From: Treponema bryantii NK4A124
GTDB taxonomy: Bacteria > Spirochaetota > Spirochaetia > Treponematales > Treponemataceae
Length of the DNA: 64,000 bases
Reading direction: 5' to 3'
NCBI RefSeq assembly: GCF_000421345.1
Contig: NZ_ATWV01000008.1
Coordinates: 62,001 to 126,000 of the forward strand
This document shows, one piece after another, positions 43,951 to 53,874 of this stretch. Under the pieces are notes generated by a model. That model saw only the letters and a program-made list of their open reading frames with translations. It ran no database searches and was not told where the DNA came from. A program made the translations under genes and the position numbers. The stretch's first letter is position 1. Every line of letters starts with the position of its first letter.

Positions 43951-45660
43951 ATGAAAAAACTTTTAATCTCTTTGATTTTAGCTTGCAGTATGTTTGTTGC
44001 ATTTGCACAAGCTAGTCTGCCTTTTTCAAAAGGTATCAATTTACCCTTATATTTTGAAGACTGGACGAATCCTATGGAACCGGATGGATCATATTCTAAT
44101 ACGCCGCCTTTAAATTTGAACAGATATGACGAAGCAGACTTTGCCTGTCTTAAAGACATGGGTATTGAAGTCATAAGGCTTAACTGTTCTTTTGATATTT
44201 ACACAGATAAACCTCTTGGTTACGGAACAATTTACGATGAAGTTCTTAAAAAACTTGATCAGGTCTGCGACTGGGCGGAAAAATATCAGATCTATCTTAT
44301 AATCGACAATCACAACAATCACATTTATAATCAGGAACGCAATCGAAGTAATCTTAAAATGCTGAGACCTCAGCTTGAAGCTGTATGGACACAAATTGCC
44401 CCACGCTATAAAGACAGAAGCGAATACATAATCTACGAAATTATGAATGAGCCACCAAGTAAAGATGCAGGAAAATGGTATAAACTCCAGGAAGAAATGA
44501 TTAATCTGATCAGACAATACGACAAGACTCATTCTATTGTCGTAACCTGCTCTCCATGGTCTCACCTGGAAGCTCTTGTAAAAATGAAGCCTCATAAAGA
44601 TGAAAATCTTATATACACCTTCCACAATCCTGGTCCAGAAGTATTTAACTTACAGGGAGCAGCCTGGGCAGATCCGGCAATTTCAGATTTATCCGGTCTC
44701 CCATTTCCTTACGACAAATCTCGTCTTCCAAAACTGCAGGGAAGAACAAAAAATTCCTGGGTTCAGGATTATATTCAGAACCAGTATAGGACAGAAGGAA
44801 CTGAAAAGTTCCTAACCCAAAAGTTTGACACAGTCGGTAAATGGGCTGCAAAAAATAATGTAAGAGTTTTTTGCGGAGAATTACCTTCAACTATTTACAT
44901 AAATCTCGAAGACCGTGTGAATTGGATTAGAACTGCCGTTGATGCCTGCAAGAAAAACAATATTGCTTATTTAAGTTGGGGAATTGGAGAAGATCAGGGT
45001 TTCTTAAAGACAGATAAAGAAATATCTATTTTCCCGCAGGCAGATGATTTTGAAGTTGCTGCTCTGGAAGCCTATGGATTTAAACTGCCGGATTCCTCTT
45101 TGATAGAAAAAGCAAGAGAGTTACACTTCCCTCAAAAACCATATACAGTATTTGACGGAATTGCCGGAAAGGGTTCAACTATTGGAATGTGGGGAAACGC
45201 TAAAATTACAAAGGAAGACAAATCTCAAAGCTGGTGTTTTAATGCATCATATCCTGCAAAAGAAATTGGTATGAAAATTATACCCTCAAATATCATTACA
45301 TCTGAATTTAAAGATAATGCAGATAATATGATTATAAGTCTTTCTGTAAAATTTTCTACGCCACGACAAGTCTTTGAATTAATTCTCCTGGATTCTGATG
45401 GAGGAGAGAAAGAGCTTCCATGGTCAAAAAGCTACATAATAAAAGCTTCTGACTATTCTGTTGGAGACTGGGTGAATATTGAGCTCCCGATTACAAAGTT
45501 TGCAGACGGTCAGGGAGCCTGGTCGGATGTAACTCATAAATGGTATGATTTGCCGAGCCAGTTTGACTGGACCCGCTTTGAAAATCTCTATTTCAAATTT
45601 CCAAACTCAACAGACCCCGGCAGCATCCTCATCGACGACATCGTGATTAAGAAGAAATAA
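43951..45660 (+). CDS. Secreted GH5 family cellulase/endoglucanase
   Basis: 569 residues. Signal peptide MKKLLISLILACSMFVAFAQA, then a GH5 barrel to about 390: acid/base Glu in YEIMNEPPS, nucleophile Glu in FCGELPST, and HNPG before it. The C-terminal ~170 residues form a beta-rich carbohydrate-binding-like module ending in DPGSILIDDIVIKKK. SD AGGAG; I start at the ATG 43951 and not at GTG 43945. It attacks beta-1,4-glucan outside the cell. Lies divergent from the two-component system, which may control it. Confidence 0.88.
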   Translation: MKKLLISLILACSMFVAFAQASLPFSKGINLPLYFEDWTNPMEPDGSYSNTPPLNLNRYDEADFACLKDMGIEVIRLNCSFDIYTDKPLGYGTIYDEVLKKLDQVCDWAEKYQIYLIIDNHNNHIYNQERNRSNLKMLRPQLEAVWTQIAPRYKDRSEYIIYEIMNEPPSKDAGKWYKLQEEMINLIRQYDKTHSIVVTCSPWSHLEALVKMKPHKDENLIYTFHNPGPEVFNLQGAAWADPAISDLSGLPFPYDKSRLPKLQGRTKNSWVQDYIQNQYRTEGTEKFLTQKFDTVGKWAAKNNVRVFCGELPSTIYINLEDRVNWIRTAVDACKKNNIAYLSWGIGEDQGFLKTDKEISIFPQADDFEVAALEAYGFKLPDSSLIEKARELHFPQKPYTVFDGIAGKGSTIGMWGNAKITKEDKSQSWCFNASYPAKEIGMKIIPSNIITSEFKDNADNMIISLSVKFSTPRQVFELILLDSDGGEKELPWSKSYIIKASDYSVGDWVNIELPITKFADGQGAWSDVTHKWYDLPSQFDWTRFENLYFKFPNSTDPGSILIDDIVIKKK

Positions 45661-45667
45661 GCTATAT

Positions 45668-45728
45668 GTCATTGCCTGACTTAATCGGGCAATCTGTAAT
45701 AGATTCCCGCGTCAAGCGCGGGAATGAC
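45668..45728. repeat. Palindromic repeat, family A
   Basis: Stem GTCATTGCCTGACTTAATCGGGCAAT and stem GATTCCCGCGTCAAGCGCGGGAATGAC in tandem, directly after the GH5 stop codon. The remaining ~160 bases up to the next gene hold only the promoter of the BRO-N/DinD-like gene (TTGACT at 45856, TATAAT at 45878). Confidence 0.8.
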
Positions 45729-45890
45729 ACTGGGCGGAGTATGAGAATGACACAGGCATCTGCAAATGCGGGCGGCTATCATATCAGGCAATTCCAGTCA
45801 TACCGAATTCGTACTAAAATAAGTTAATATTTTTATACAAATCAGTATATTAAACTTGACTTTGAAACAGTTTGTTTTATAATACTTCCT

Positions 45891-46760
45891 ATGGAAGATC
45901 AAATCTCAAAATCATTTGAAAACTCTTTTATTCGCACTGTCTGGAATGAAGCTGAAGAAGAATGGTATTTTTCGGTAGTTGATGTTGTGGGAGTGTTGAC
46001 GGAAAGCAGTGATTATCAAGCTGCCAGAAATTACTGGAAAGTTTTGAAAATTCGTCTGAAGAATGAAGGGTTTCAACCGGTTACAAATTGTAACCAGTTG
46101 AAAATGAAATCAGCAGATGGAAAAATGCGTCTAACAGATGTTGCAAACACAGAACAATTATTGCGCATAATTCAATCCATCCCATCCAAAAAAGCCGAAC
46201 CCTTCAAAATGTGGCTTGCCCAGGTTGGTCGTGAGAGAATAGAAGAAACTATAGATCCTGAACAGACGATAAATCGCGCTTTGGAAACCTATGCAAAAAA
46301 AGGATATTCCCGCGAATGGATTAATCAGCGTTTACAGGCAATTCAGGTAAGAAAAGAGCTTACAGATGAATGGGAACAGCGTGGAGTAAAAAAAGGCGTC
46401 GAGTACGCCATCCTCACCGATGAAATCACAAAAGCCTGGTCCGGAATGACTACACGCGCATATAAAAATCATAAGGGACTTACAAAGCAGAATCTTCGTG
46501 ACAATATGACGACAACGGAGATTATCCTCAATATGCTTGCGGAGACTGCAGCAAAAAATATTTCACAGGCAGAAAATCCAGAAACCTTTGAAGAAAATCA
46601 GTCTGTTGCAAGGCGTGGCGGAAGAATTGCAGGAAATGCCAGAAAAGAACTGGAAGCAGAAATAGGCCACTCTGTTATTTCCGAAAAGGATGCAAAACAA
46701 ATAAATACTGTTGTTACAAATCTTATTGAAGATGTTTCAAAATCAACAGAGGAAAAATAA
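45891..46760 (+). CDS. BRO-N/DinD-like DNA-damage-type protein
   Basis: 289 residues. N-terminal BRO-N/antirepressor domain (FIRTVWNEAEEEWYFSVVDVVGVL) and a C-terminal DinD-like part (KNHKGLTKQNLRDNMTTTEIILNMLAE). Such proteins are found in prophages and in chromosomal DinD (DNA-damage-inducible, inhibits RecA). TATAAT ends eight bases before the ATG, with TTGACT 16 bases upstream, and no SD: leaderless candidate. The Xre gene follows after two bases. Confidence 0.83.
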   Translation: MEDQISKSFENSFIRTVWNEAEEEWYFSVVDVVGVLTESSDYQAARNYWKVLKIRLKNEGFQPVTNCNQLKMKSADGKMRLTDVANTEQLLRIIQSIPSKKAEPFKMWLAQVGRERIEETIDPEQTINRALETYAKKGYSREWINQRLQAIQVRKELTDEWEQRGVKKGVEYAILTDEITKAWSGMTTRAYKNHKGLTKQNLRDNMTTTEIILNMLAETAAKNISQAENPETFEENQSVARRGGRIAGNARKELEAEIGHSVISEKDAKQINTVVTNLIEDVSKSTEEK

Positions 46761-46762
46761 TT

Positions 46763-47077
46763 ATGGAATCGGTAATAAAGACACTTCGCGAACAGAACAG
46801 ATATACTCAGGTAAAGCTTGCCCAGGAGCTTGGTATTTCACGCCAGGCACTCATAAAATATGAAAGCATGGAACAGGAGCTCCCTGTGAATGTGATTCGG
46901 GGGCTTTCCAAGATTTTTTCTGTAAGTTATGAATGTTTAATTGACAACACATTACCGTCCCCTGATACAGCAGAAGATGAAGCAATGCTTAAGCAGCTAG
47001 CCCGTAATTTTACTAAACTCAAAGCTTCAGAAAAAAAAGCTGTCCTTGAAATGACAAGAATCATGGCGAATGCTTAG
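46763..47077 (+). CDS. Xre family HTH regulator
   Basis: 104 residues: HTH_3 domain LREQNRYTQVKLAQELGISRQALIKYESME at 8-38, then an alpha-helical tail. SD GAGG. Likely represses its own small operon with the BRO-N/DinD-like gene. Confidence 0.85.
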   Translation: MESVIKTLREQNRYTQVKLAQELGISRQALIKYESMEQELPVNVIRGLSKIFSVSYECLIDNTLPSPDTAEDEAMLKQLARNFTKLKASEKKAVLEMTRIMANA

Positions 47078-47146
47078 GAGCCGAGGCTCCTCCCTCCTAA
47101 CTAATTTTTTATAGAATTCTCACTCAAATTGTGTTATATTATAGTC

Positions 47147-47458
47147 ATGAGTGATTACAATAATCAGATATCACAGGCGGGAAGCGGAGTTGCGGAAGAC
47201 ACCTCTGTTATGCTGCCGCCGGAACGAAAGGTTGTTTTTTATAACGACGATTTTACTACCATGGAGTTTGTGGTAGACGTTCTGGTTTCAATTTTTAATA
47301 AATCTCACGACGAAGCAGAGGGGCTTATGCGCACTGTGCATGAGCAGGGCTCTTCTGTTGTCGGCGTTTATACTTATGATATTGCGGTTTCTCGCACAAA
47401 TCTCACAATTCAGGCGGCCCGCAAAAACGGATTTCCGTTGAGGGTAGAAGTTGAGTAA
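47147..47458 (+). CDS. clpS: ClpS adaptor protein
   Basis: 103 residues. Brings N-degron substrates to ClpA. Family core: KVVFYNDDFTTMEFVVDVLVSIFNKSHDEA, then VHEQGSSVVGVYTYDIAV, with the Asn-Asp-Asp pocket intact. Start at ATG 47147: TATATT (47135-47140) is six bases upstream and there is no SD, so leaderless. ClpA follows with an eight-base overlap. Confidence 0.95.
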   Translation: MSDYNNQISQAGSGVAEDTSVMLPPERKVVFYNDDFTTMEFVVDVLVSIFNKSHDEAEGLMRTVHEQGSSVVGVYTYDIAVSRTNLTIQAARKNGFPLRVEVE

Positions 47459-49880
47459 TCAGGAAAAACAGCCGGGAAGCATAAAGCAGATGAAGGTGAG
47501 CACAATGCTCAGCCGGATTTTGTCGGAATCGCTTCTTGTTGCAAAGGATTTTCATCACGAATTTTTCACCCCGGAGCATGTGCTTGCCACTGCCATCCGC
47601 GACGAATTTGTTGAGCAGCTTTTGCAGAACAGCGGTGCCGATACTAAAGAGCTTAAATCCGAAGTAAGCAACTACCTTACAACCCAGCTTCCTGTAATTT
47701 CCGAAAACGCTAATCCAGAAATAATTAAGGCTCCGGTTGAGTCTGCAGGCTTTCAGGCTATGATGAACCGCGCCGTTTTCCATTGTATTTCCTGCGATTC
47801 TGACATGATTGATATCACCGACATTCTCCTCAGTATGTTCGATGAAAGCAAGAATTACAGTTCATATTTTCTTAAGGTTTGCGGAGTTGAACGACTGCGT
47901 CTGATGGAAAATATTACAAAGCTCCGCCCTCCAAGACGACTTCCCGGAGCCACTGGTCAGGGGCCAAACGGACAGCCGGGAGCTGGCCCGGATGGAATGC
48001 CGGGTATGCCGGGCTCAAACAATTCCGGCGGTCTTAAACGCTTTGCCGTAAACATGACAGAGCTTGCAAAAAAAGGCGCTTATGATGTGCTTGTCGGCCG
48101 CGAAGCAGAAATTGAAAGAACCGTGCAGGTGCTCTGCCGCCGCACAAAAAATAACCCTCTTCACGTTGGAGATGCCGGTGTTGGTAAAACTGCCATCACC
48201 CAGGGACTGGCTCAGCGCATTGTAAACAATCAGGTACCGGATATTCTAAAGGGCTACACAATTTACTCTCTGGACCTGGGTCTTCTTCTTGCAGGCTCTA
48301 AGTTCCGCGGTGATTTTGAAGAGCGTCTTCACTCGGTAATTGACGAGCTCAAAGAAAAGAAAAAATCAATCTTATTTATAGATGAAATTCATATGATTAT
48401 GGGAGCCGGCGGAAACGGTTCCAGCCAGGTAGATGCGGCAAATCTTTTAAAACCTGTTCTTGCCAGTGGCGAAATCAAGGTGATTGGCTCTACTACTTTT
48501 GAAGAATATTCCAAGAACTTTGAAAAGGACCGCGCCCTTGCCCGCCGCTTTCAGAAGATTGATATCCTGGAGCCGACCGCAGCCGAGACAGTTGAAATTA
48601 TCAAAGGTCTTATTCCTAAATACGAAAAACACCATAACGTTGTTTACTCTGCAGGCGCTGTTGAAGAAGCAGTTAAGCTTTCGGTTCAATTTATGCCGGA
48701 CCGCCGCCTGCCGGACAAGGCAATTGATATTATTGATGAAGCCGGCTCATACCAGCACATTCTGAAGTCAGGCGGCTTCGCCGGCCGCACCGCTAAGCGC
48801 CCCGGCGCAGTTGCTCACCCGGGTCTCGTTGCATCCGAGGCTAACCCTAGCCGCATTTCCACAGACATAATCCGCCGCGTAACTGCCAAAATCGCCCGCG
48901 TTCCAATCGAGAGCATGAAGGGCGAAGAAAAGGATGCTCTGCGTGAAATAGAAGCTACAATGGCAGCCGACATCTTCGGTCAGGCAGCCGCTATCCAGGC
49001 CCTTGGAAAGGCGGTAAAGAGAGCCCGCGCCGGCTTCAGGAACCCTGAAAAACCGGAAGCCTGCTACCTCTTTGTAGGCCCTACAGGCTGCGGAAAAACA
49101 GAGCTTGCCCGCACCCTAGCCCGCCTGCTCAAAGAACCTCTTCTCCGCTACGATATGTCTGAGTATCAGGAAAAGCATACCGTGAGCCGCCTCGTAGGTT
49201 CTCCTCCGGGCTACGTTGGCTTTGAAGAAGGCGGTCAGCTCGTAAAGGATGTCCGCAAAAATCCGCGTGCCGTAATTCTCTTTGATGAAATTGAAAAGGC
49301 AAACGAAGACATATACAACGTACTGCTTCAGGTAATGGACTACGGCCAGCTTACAGACAACCAGGGCCGCAAGGCAGACTTCCGTTCCTGCATAATCATT
49401 ATGACTAGTAATGCCGGTGCCCGAGACCTTGAAAAAGGCAGCATAGGCTTTGGAGGCGACAAGGACGGCGGCGTAAGCTTTGCAGAACTCGAAGCCTCTC
49501 TCAACGACGCAGTAAACCGCGAGTTCCCTCCGGAATTCCGTAACCGACTGGACGCAGTTATTCCATTTAATTATCTGGACCTCGAAGTTGCAAAGCAGGT
49601 TTGCCGCAAGGAAGTTGCCCGCCTGGCAGAGCGCATGAAGGAAAAGAAAGTAAATCTTACAGTTACCGACCGCGCCATCACCTACATCACCGAGCTGGGC
49701 TACTCAAAAGAGTTCGGAGCCCGCAACATTGCCCGCACTGTAGAAGACGAAATTGCAGATAAGCTGGTAGACGAAGTTCTCTTTGGCCGTCTCGAAAAGG
49801 GCGGAGATGTTAAGGCTGATATAAAGAATTCAAAAAAGTTAAACGGTATCACATTCATTTATGGAAAAGAAAACAGCTAG
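47451..49880 (+). CDS. clpA: ATP-dependent Clp protease ATP-binding subunit ClpA
   Basis: 809 residues, Hsp100. N-domain (1-150), a Gly/Pro/Asn-rich linker at about 160-185 (GQGPNGQPGAGPDGMPGMPG) where E. coli has an acidic linker, AAA1 with GDAGVGKTAITQ, AAA2 with GPTGCGKTELA, and Walker B ILFDEIEKA. The ClpP-binding loop is SIGFGG. The start codon is TTG in the clpS stop overlap, behind GAGGG; ATG 47490 is the alternative. ClpP is not in the window. Confidence 0.95.
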   Translation: MSNQEKQPGSIKQMKVSTMLSRILSESLLVAKDFHHEFFTPEHVLATAIRDEFVEQLLQNSGADTKELKSEVSNYLTTQLPVISENANPEIIKAPVESAGFQAMMNRAVFHCISCDSDMIDITDILLSMFDESKNYSSYFLKVCGVERLRLMENITKLRPPRRLPGATGQGPNGQPGAGPDGMPGMPGSNNSGGLKRFAVNMTELAKKGAYDVLVGREAEIERTVQVLCRRTKNNPLHVGDAGVGKTAITQGLAQRIVNNQVPDILKGYTIYSLDLGLLLAGSKFRGDFEERLHSVIDELKEKKKSILFIDEIHMIMGAGGNGSSQVDAANLLKPVLASGEIKVIGSTTFEEYSKNFEKDRALARRFQKIDILEPTAAETVEIIKGLIPKYEKHHNVVYSAGAVEEAVKLSVQFMPDRRLPDKAIDIIDEAGSYQHILKSGGFAGRTAKRPGAVAHPGLVASEANPSRISTDIIRRVTAKIARVPIESMKGEEKDALREIEATMAADIFGQAAAIQALGKAVKRARAGFRNPEKPEACYLFVGPTGCGKTELARTLARLLKEPLLRYDMSEYQEKHTVSRLVGSPPGYVGFEEGGQLVKDVRKNPRAVILFDEIEKANEDIYNVLLQVMDYGQLTDNQGRKADFRSCIIIMTSNAGARDLEKGSIGFGGDKDGGVSFAELEASLNDAVNREFPPEFRNRLDAVIPFNYLDLEVAKQVCRKEVARLAERMKEKKVNLTVTDRAITYITELGYSKEFGARNIARTVEDEIADKLVDEVLFGRLEKGGDVKADIKNSKKLNGITFIYGKENS

Positions 49881-50814
49881 GCAATTAAAATATGTTCTCT
49901 TAATTGTTTCATTCACTGCCCTCCTCGTTTTTTCCATTGTTTTTTTTGCCGCATTTCTTTCACCACACACCCGACCTCAAAATCAAAATGAATATAATCC
50001 TTCGGATAACTGTCTTTATCATGTTATCATAACCGGCACCTACGAAAATCAAAGTTTTCTTTCAGATGTTTACAAGGGTGCTTCAAAGTTAGCCGGAGCT
50101 TACAAAACCGTAGTAGACCTTCACGTTCCAAAATCACAGGCAGATACAGAGTCACTTCAAAGTCTTTTAGACTACTGTTCCTTCCTAAATGCAGACGGAA
50201 TTATTTTTTACCTGGACTCTTCTGATGAAACACCTGTACTTTTACGCCGCCAGGACGGCCCTTCAATTCCAATCATTACAACCGGCCAGTTCTCTCCAAA
50301 CATCCAGCAGATTTCTTATATAGGAACGAACAACTGGGAGCTGGGAAAAAAGATTGCAGACGAAACCAGCTACTTCCTTCCGGTCGGAGGAAACGTTTAC
50401 ATAATCAGTGACTCAAACGACATCAATTCAAATACTCTCATCAGCAGCATTCAGTCTGCTCTTGGAGATAACCAGACAATCACAACAAAGGTAATCGAAA
50501 AGGTTACCCCGGATTTGACAATTGAAGGCAGAGACAATATTTTTATTTCTCTTACCGAAGATGACACAATTGTTTCGGCCCAGCTCCTTTCCGAAATGTT
50601 CGACTCCTTCCGCTACAAGCTGATAGGAATCGGGGGCAACGAGGTTTGCCAGCTTTATCTTCAGAAAGGCTGGATAGGCGAACTTGTTTCTCTTGATCCG
50701 GAAAAAATCGGAGAGACTGCAATCCGCGAATTATTTGAATACCGCAGCAAGGGCTATGCAAACTCTTATGTTACAGCAGATGTAAAAACCATACGCAGCG
50801 AGGACCTGAGATGA
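49861..50814 (+). CDS. Membrane-anchored periplasmic sugar-binding-like protein (sensor partner)
   Basis: 317 residues. One N-terminal membrane segment (about 10-34) with no cleavage site, then a type I periplasmic binding fold (SDVYKGASKLAGAYKTVVDLHVP, DADGIIFYLDSS-like, YIGTNNWELGKKIADE). It overlaps clpA by 20 bases and the kinase gene by four. The set binding protein + YesM-type kinase + YesN regulator matches XylFII-LytS-YesN of clostridia, where the binding protein presents sugar to the kinase; the same role is inferred here. Confidence 0.8.
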   Translation: MEKKTARQLKYVLLIVSFTALLVFSIVFFAAFLSPHTRPQNQNEYNPSDNCLYHVIITGTYENQSFLSDVYKGASKLAGAYKTVVDLHVPKSQADTESLQSLLDYCSFLNADGIIFYLDSSDETPVLLRRQDGPSIPIITTGQFSPNIQQISYIGTNNWELGKKIADETSYFLPVGGNVYIISDSNDINSNTLISSIQSALGDNQTITTKVIEKVTPDLTIEGRDNIFISLTEDDTIVSAQLLSEMFDSFRYKLIGIGGNEVCQLYLQKGWIGELVSLDPEKIGETAIRELFEYRSKGYANSYVTADVKTIRSEDLR

Positions 50815-52316
50815 AGTTGAAAATTGTTGACTACATCAGAAACAAAAGTCTCCGCTGGCGAATCATGGCTTGTATCGGAATTGCAATTCTCATCCTTGCA
50901 GCAAGCCTTTTTACAACCATGCGCCTTTCTTACTATTCAATGCAGAACCTTGGAGATTCCTATAAATCAAACTCCGAGCTTACTTATTTTTCCCAGGCCG
51001 TAACCACAACCGAAAAGGCAATGGAAAATTATGTGAGTTACCGTTCCTTTGAAAGTATTGATGCCTACTATAATTCACGCACAAAGGTAGAAGTTTATTA
51101 TGAAAGCTTGCAGGACTTTCCTTCCAAAAACGAAGTAGCCCACAAAGAATATATAGTCCATCAGCTTACAGAAGCTTTTCTCTACTATAGTAATCTTGCA
51201 ATTTCTGCCCGCCGCGCAAACAACGAAGCAGAAATCCAGCTCAACTACAATTATGCAATGGACAGCTACAACTACCTTACATCGCAGATCCTTGAGCTGA
51301 ACAATCTGCGACTTCAACAGAACGCCCAGCGCTATGACCAGAACCAGTCCCGCATTCTGATTTCGAATACTATCAGTGTAATTTTCTTCCTTGTTTTTAC
51401 CCTGATGATTTTCATTGTGCTCTATCTGACAATCACTTCAATTATGGAGCCGCTTGCAGATATTTCCGAGGTTGCCCATAAGGTTGCCCGCCGTAATTTC
51501 GATGTACCGCTTTTTAACAGAACTTCAAATGATGAAATAGGAACCATCTGTACTGCCTTTGACCGAATGATTATCTCTATCCGCGAGTATATTGATACCA
51601 TCTGGGAAAAGGCCCGAACAGAAGCAGAGCTCAAGGAAAAGGAAATTGAAATGCAGGCTCTTTATACCGACGCCCAGCTTAGGGCCCTTCAGAATCAGGT
51701 AAATCCTCACTTCCTTTTTAACACCCTCAACACTGGTGCCCAGCTTGCCATGATGGAGAACGCCGATAAAACCTGTTACTTCATTGAGCAGGTTGCAGAC
51801 TTTTTCCGCTACAACATTCAGCAGCAGGAACGCCTTGTTTCGATTGACGAAGAACTTGGTTTGATAGATAATTTCGTTTATATAATGAAAGTACGCTTCG
51901 GAAACCGTCTGGAATTTACAAAGGAGATTCCAGAAGGAAGCTTCCCTCAGCATATTCCTTCCATGACACTGCAGCCGCTTGTAGAAAACTGTATTAAACA
52001 CGGTCTTAAAAACACAAAGGGCAAAGTAACACTTAGAGTTGAAATTGAAGAAAAATTCATTGTTATCAGTGTAAGTGACAATGGTGATGGAATGCCGGAG
52101 AAAACGCGGGAAGCAGTCTTCAAAGCAGTTGCTTCTGAAAATACAAGACTTCCGGCCGAAGCTCTGGATGATAATTCGACTCATAACGGAACAGGACTTA
52201 TCAGCGTTTTCCTGCGCCTTCAGCTTCAGTTCCATCGTTATGATCTTTTTGATATACAAAGCGGAGACAATGGCCAGGGTACAAAATTTATAATCAGGAT
52301 TCCAAACCATGTTTAA
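50811..52316 (+). CDS. Sensor histidine kinase, YesM/LytS-like
   Basis: 501 residues. Two membrane segments (about 18-38 and 178-203) flank a periplasmic helical sensor; a HAMP domain follows (ITSIMEPLADISEVAHKVARRNF). Phospho-His is in QNQVNPHFLFNTLN; HATPase motifs VENCIKHGLKN and DNGDGM are present. It overlaps both neighbours by a few bases. It phosphorylates the YesN regulator downstream. Confidence 0.92.
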   Translation: MKLKIVDYIRNKSLRWRIMACIGIAILILAASLFTTMRLSYYSMQNLGDSYKSNSELTYFSQAVTTTEKAMENYVSYRSFESIDAYYNSRTKVEVYYESLQDFPSKNEVAHKEYIVHQLTEAFLYYSNLAISARRANNEAEIQLNYNYAMDSYNYLTSQILELNNLRLQQNAQRYDQNQSRILISNTISVIFFLVFTLMIFIVLYLTITSIMEPLADISEVAHKVARRNFDVPLFNRTSNDEIGTICTAFDRMIISIREYIDTIWEKARTEAELKEKEIEMQALYTDAQLRALQNQVNPHFLFNTLNTGAQLAMMENADKTCYFIEQVADFFRYNIQQQERLVSIDEELGLIDNFVYIMKVRFGNRLEFTKEIPEGSFPQHIPSMTLQPLVENCIKHGLKNTKGKVTLRVEIEEKFIVISVSDNGDGMPEKTREAVFKAVASENTRLPAEALDDNSTHNGTGLISVFLRLQLQFHRYDLFDIQSGDNGQGTKFIIRIPNHV

Positions 52317-53874
52317 TATATTAGTAACAGATGACGAACAGATTGTTATTGATTCTCTTTCCTTTATCATCAGCAAAAACTTTCCTGATGAAGCAAAGGT
52401 ATTCACTGCCCTTTCCGGAACAGAAGCCCTGGAAATTGTGATGAAAGAAAATATCGACATTATGTTTACTGATATTAACATGCCGGGCCTGAACGGACTT
52501 GAAACTGTAAGCGTAATTACAAAGCTTAAGCCAAATATTGTTTTTGTAATTCTTTCTGCCTTCGACCGCTTTCAGTATGCTCAGGAAGCAATTAATCTTG
52601 GTGCCTATAAATACATTACAAAGCCTGTAAACCGTAACGTAGTTGTTGAAACAATCCGGGGTGCCATGCAGCTGGTAGAAGAAAAGCAGGGAAAGCTTAG
52701 CGCAGACCGGGAGCTTCACAAAAAGCTGGATATGGTTTCTCCAATGATTGAGAACGATTTTATCTACGCCTGTATTTACAACAACGACAAATCTACAGAC
52801 CTTTCTTCATATCTCGATTATTTTAACATTTCTGATAATCCCTGGGTTTTCTGCTGCTTTGAATTTCCTAACATCAATTCAGAAAATCAATACAGCACCT
52901 ATCTTAAGATTCATGAGCTTTTGAATACCGAACACCGCTGCCTTGTAAGTTCCTTTATGATGAACCGAATTGCAGTATTCTTTCCTATATTTTCTGCTAC
53001 CCCGGATTATAACGAAATTCAGGAACAGATAAAAAAGCTCTACACCAGTCTCTGCTATAATATCACCGCAGGAATAAGGGCCGGCGTAAGTACAATCTTC
53101 AGCGATAAAACTCAGCTGCAGGCTTCCTATGCAGAATCGCTTTCTGCCCTTAACAAGGCAGGTTCCAGTGGTGGCCTGATTTTCTCTGATGGAATGAGCT
53201 ATTCGGAAGAAGCTGATGTGGCTGCTAAAAAATCCGGTAAAGCTGAATTCAAAAATCAGATTATAAATAAACTCAGCGCCGGCGATACAAATGGGGTAAA
53301 ATCCTTCCTTGAACTTTTTGCCTCCGAGCTTATTACTCAAAAGCTTGCTGCAGATAAAGTAAAAAATTCTTTCTTTGATTTGATAGTTACCGCTAACAAC
53401 GCAACACGTGAGCTCAATAAAAACTTTACAAGCGATACCTTTGACAACGCCTTTTCAATTCTGAGTTCAGAAAATGACATAAAGCTTATAAAAGAGTTTG
53501 CCCAGAAATTTCTTATGGAATGTACTCATGCTGTTGCCAGCGTAAAGAAGGCAGAAGAAAATCCTATCATCAAAAAGGTATGCAGCTATGTAGAAGAAAA
53601 TCTCGCTGATGATATTTCTCTGGAAACCGCAGCTGATTTTGCAGGTGTAAGTTCTTTCTATTTAAGTAAACTCTTCAAAGAAGAAAAAGGCGAAACCTTT
53701 ATCAATTATATTTCCGACAAGCGCCTGGAAAAATCCCGTCAGCTGCTGGAACAGACTGAACTTTCAATTAAAGAAATTACGGCAGAGGTAGGCTACAACG
53801 ATCAGAACTACTTCAGCCGAATATTTAAAAATAAATATGGACTTTCTCCAAAGGAATACAGAAAGGTAAAATAA
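52309..53874 (+). CDS. Response regulator, YesN type with AraC HTH
   Basis: 521 residues. Receiver domain 1-125 with Asp in IMFTDINMPG, a middle region of unclear fold, and a C-terminal AraC HTH (about 415-521: LETAADFAGVSSFYLSKLFKEE, VGYNDQNYFSRIFKNKYGLSPKEY). Likely activates the sugar-import operon that begins at 55291. Confidence 0.93.
   Translation: MFNILVTDDEQIVIDSLSFIISKNFPDEAKVFTALSGTEALEIVMKENIDIMFTDINMPGLNGLETVSVITKLKPNIVFVILSAFDRFQYAQEAINLGAYKYITKPVNRNVVVETIRGAMQLVEEKQGKLSADRELHKKLDMVSPMIENDFIYACIYNNDKSTDLSSYLDYFNISDNPWVFCCFEFPNINSENQYSTYLKIHELLNTEHRCLVSSFMMNRIAVFFPIFSATPDYNEIQEQIKKLYTSLCYNITAGIRAGVSTIFSDKTQLQASYAESLSALNKAGSSGGLIFSDGMSYSEEADVAAKKSGKAEFKNQIINKLSAGDTNGVKSFLELFASELITQKLAADKVKNSFFDLIVTANNATRELNKNFTSDTFDNAFSILSSENDIKLIKEFAQKFLMECTHAVASVKKAEENPIIKKVCSYVEENLADDISLETAADFAGVSSFYLSKLFKEEKGETFINYISDKRLEKSRQLLEQTELSIKEITAEVGYNDQNYFSRIFKNKYGLSPKEYRKVK

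Noticed and set aside
42216-44174. Kinase gene starting at 44174
   Set aside because: The extra 128 codons run through the 20-bp hairpin and into the GH5 gene on the other strand; the signal peptide begins at 43790 behind a -10 box.
45891-47077. Prophage
   Set aside because: A BRO-N/DinD-like and an Xre gene alone, with no structural, integrase or packaging genes nearby.
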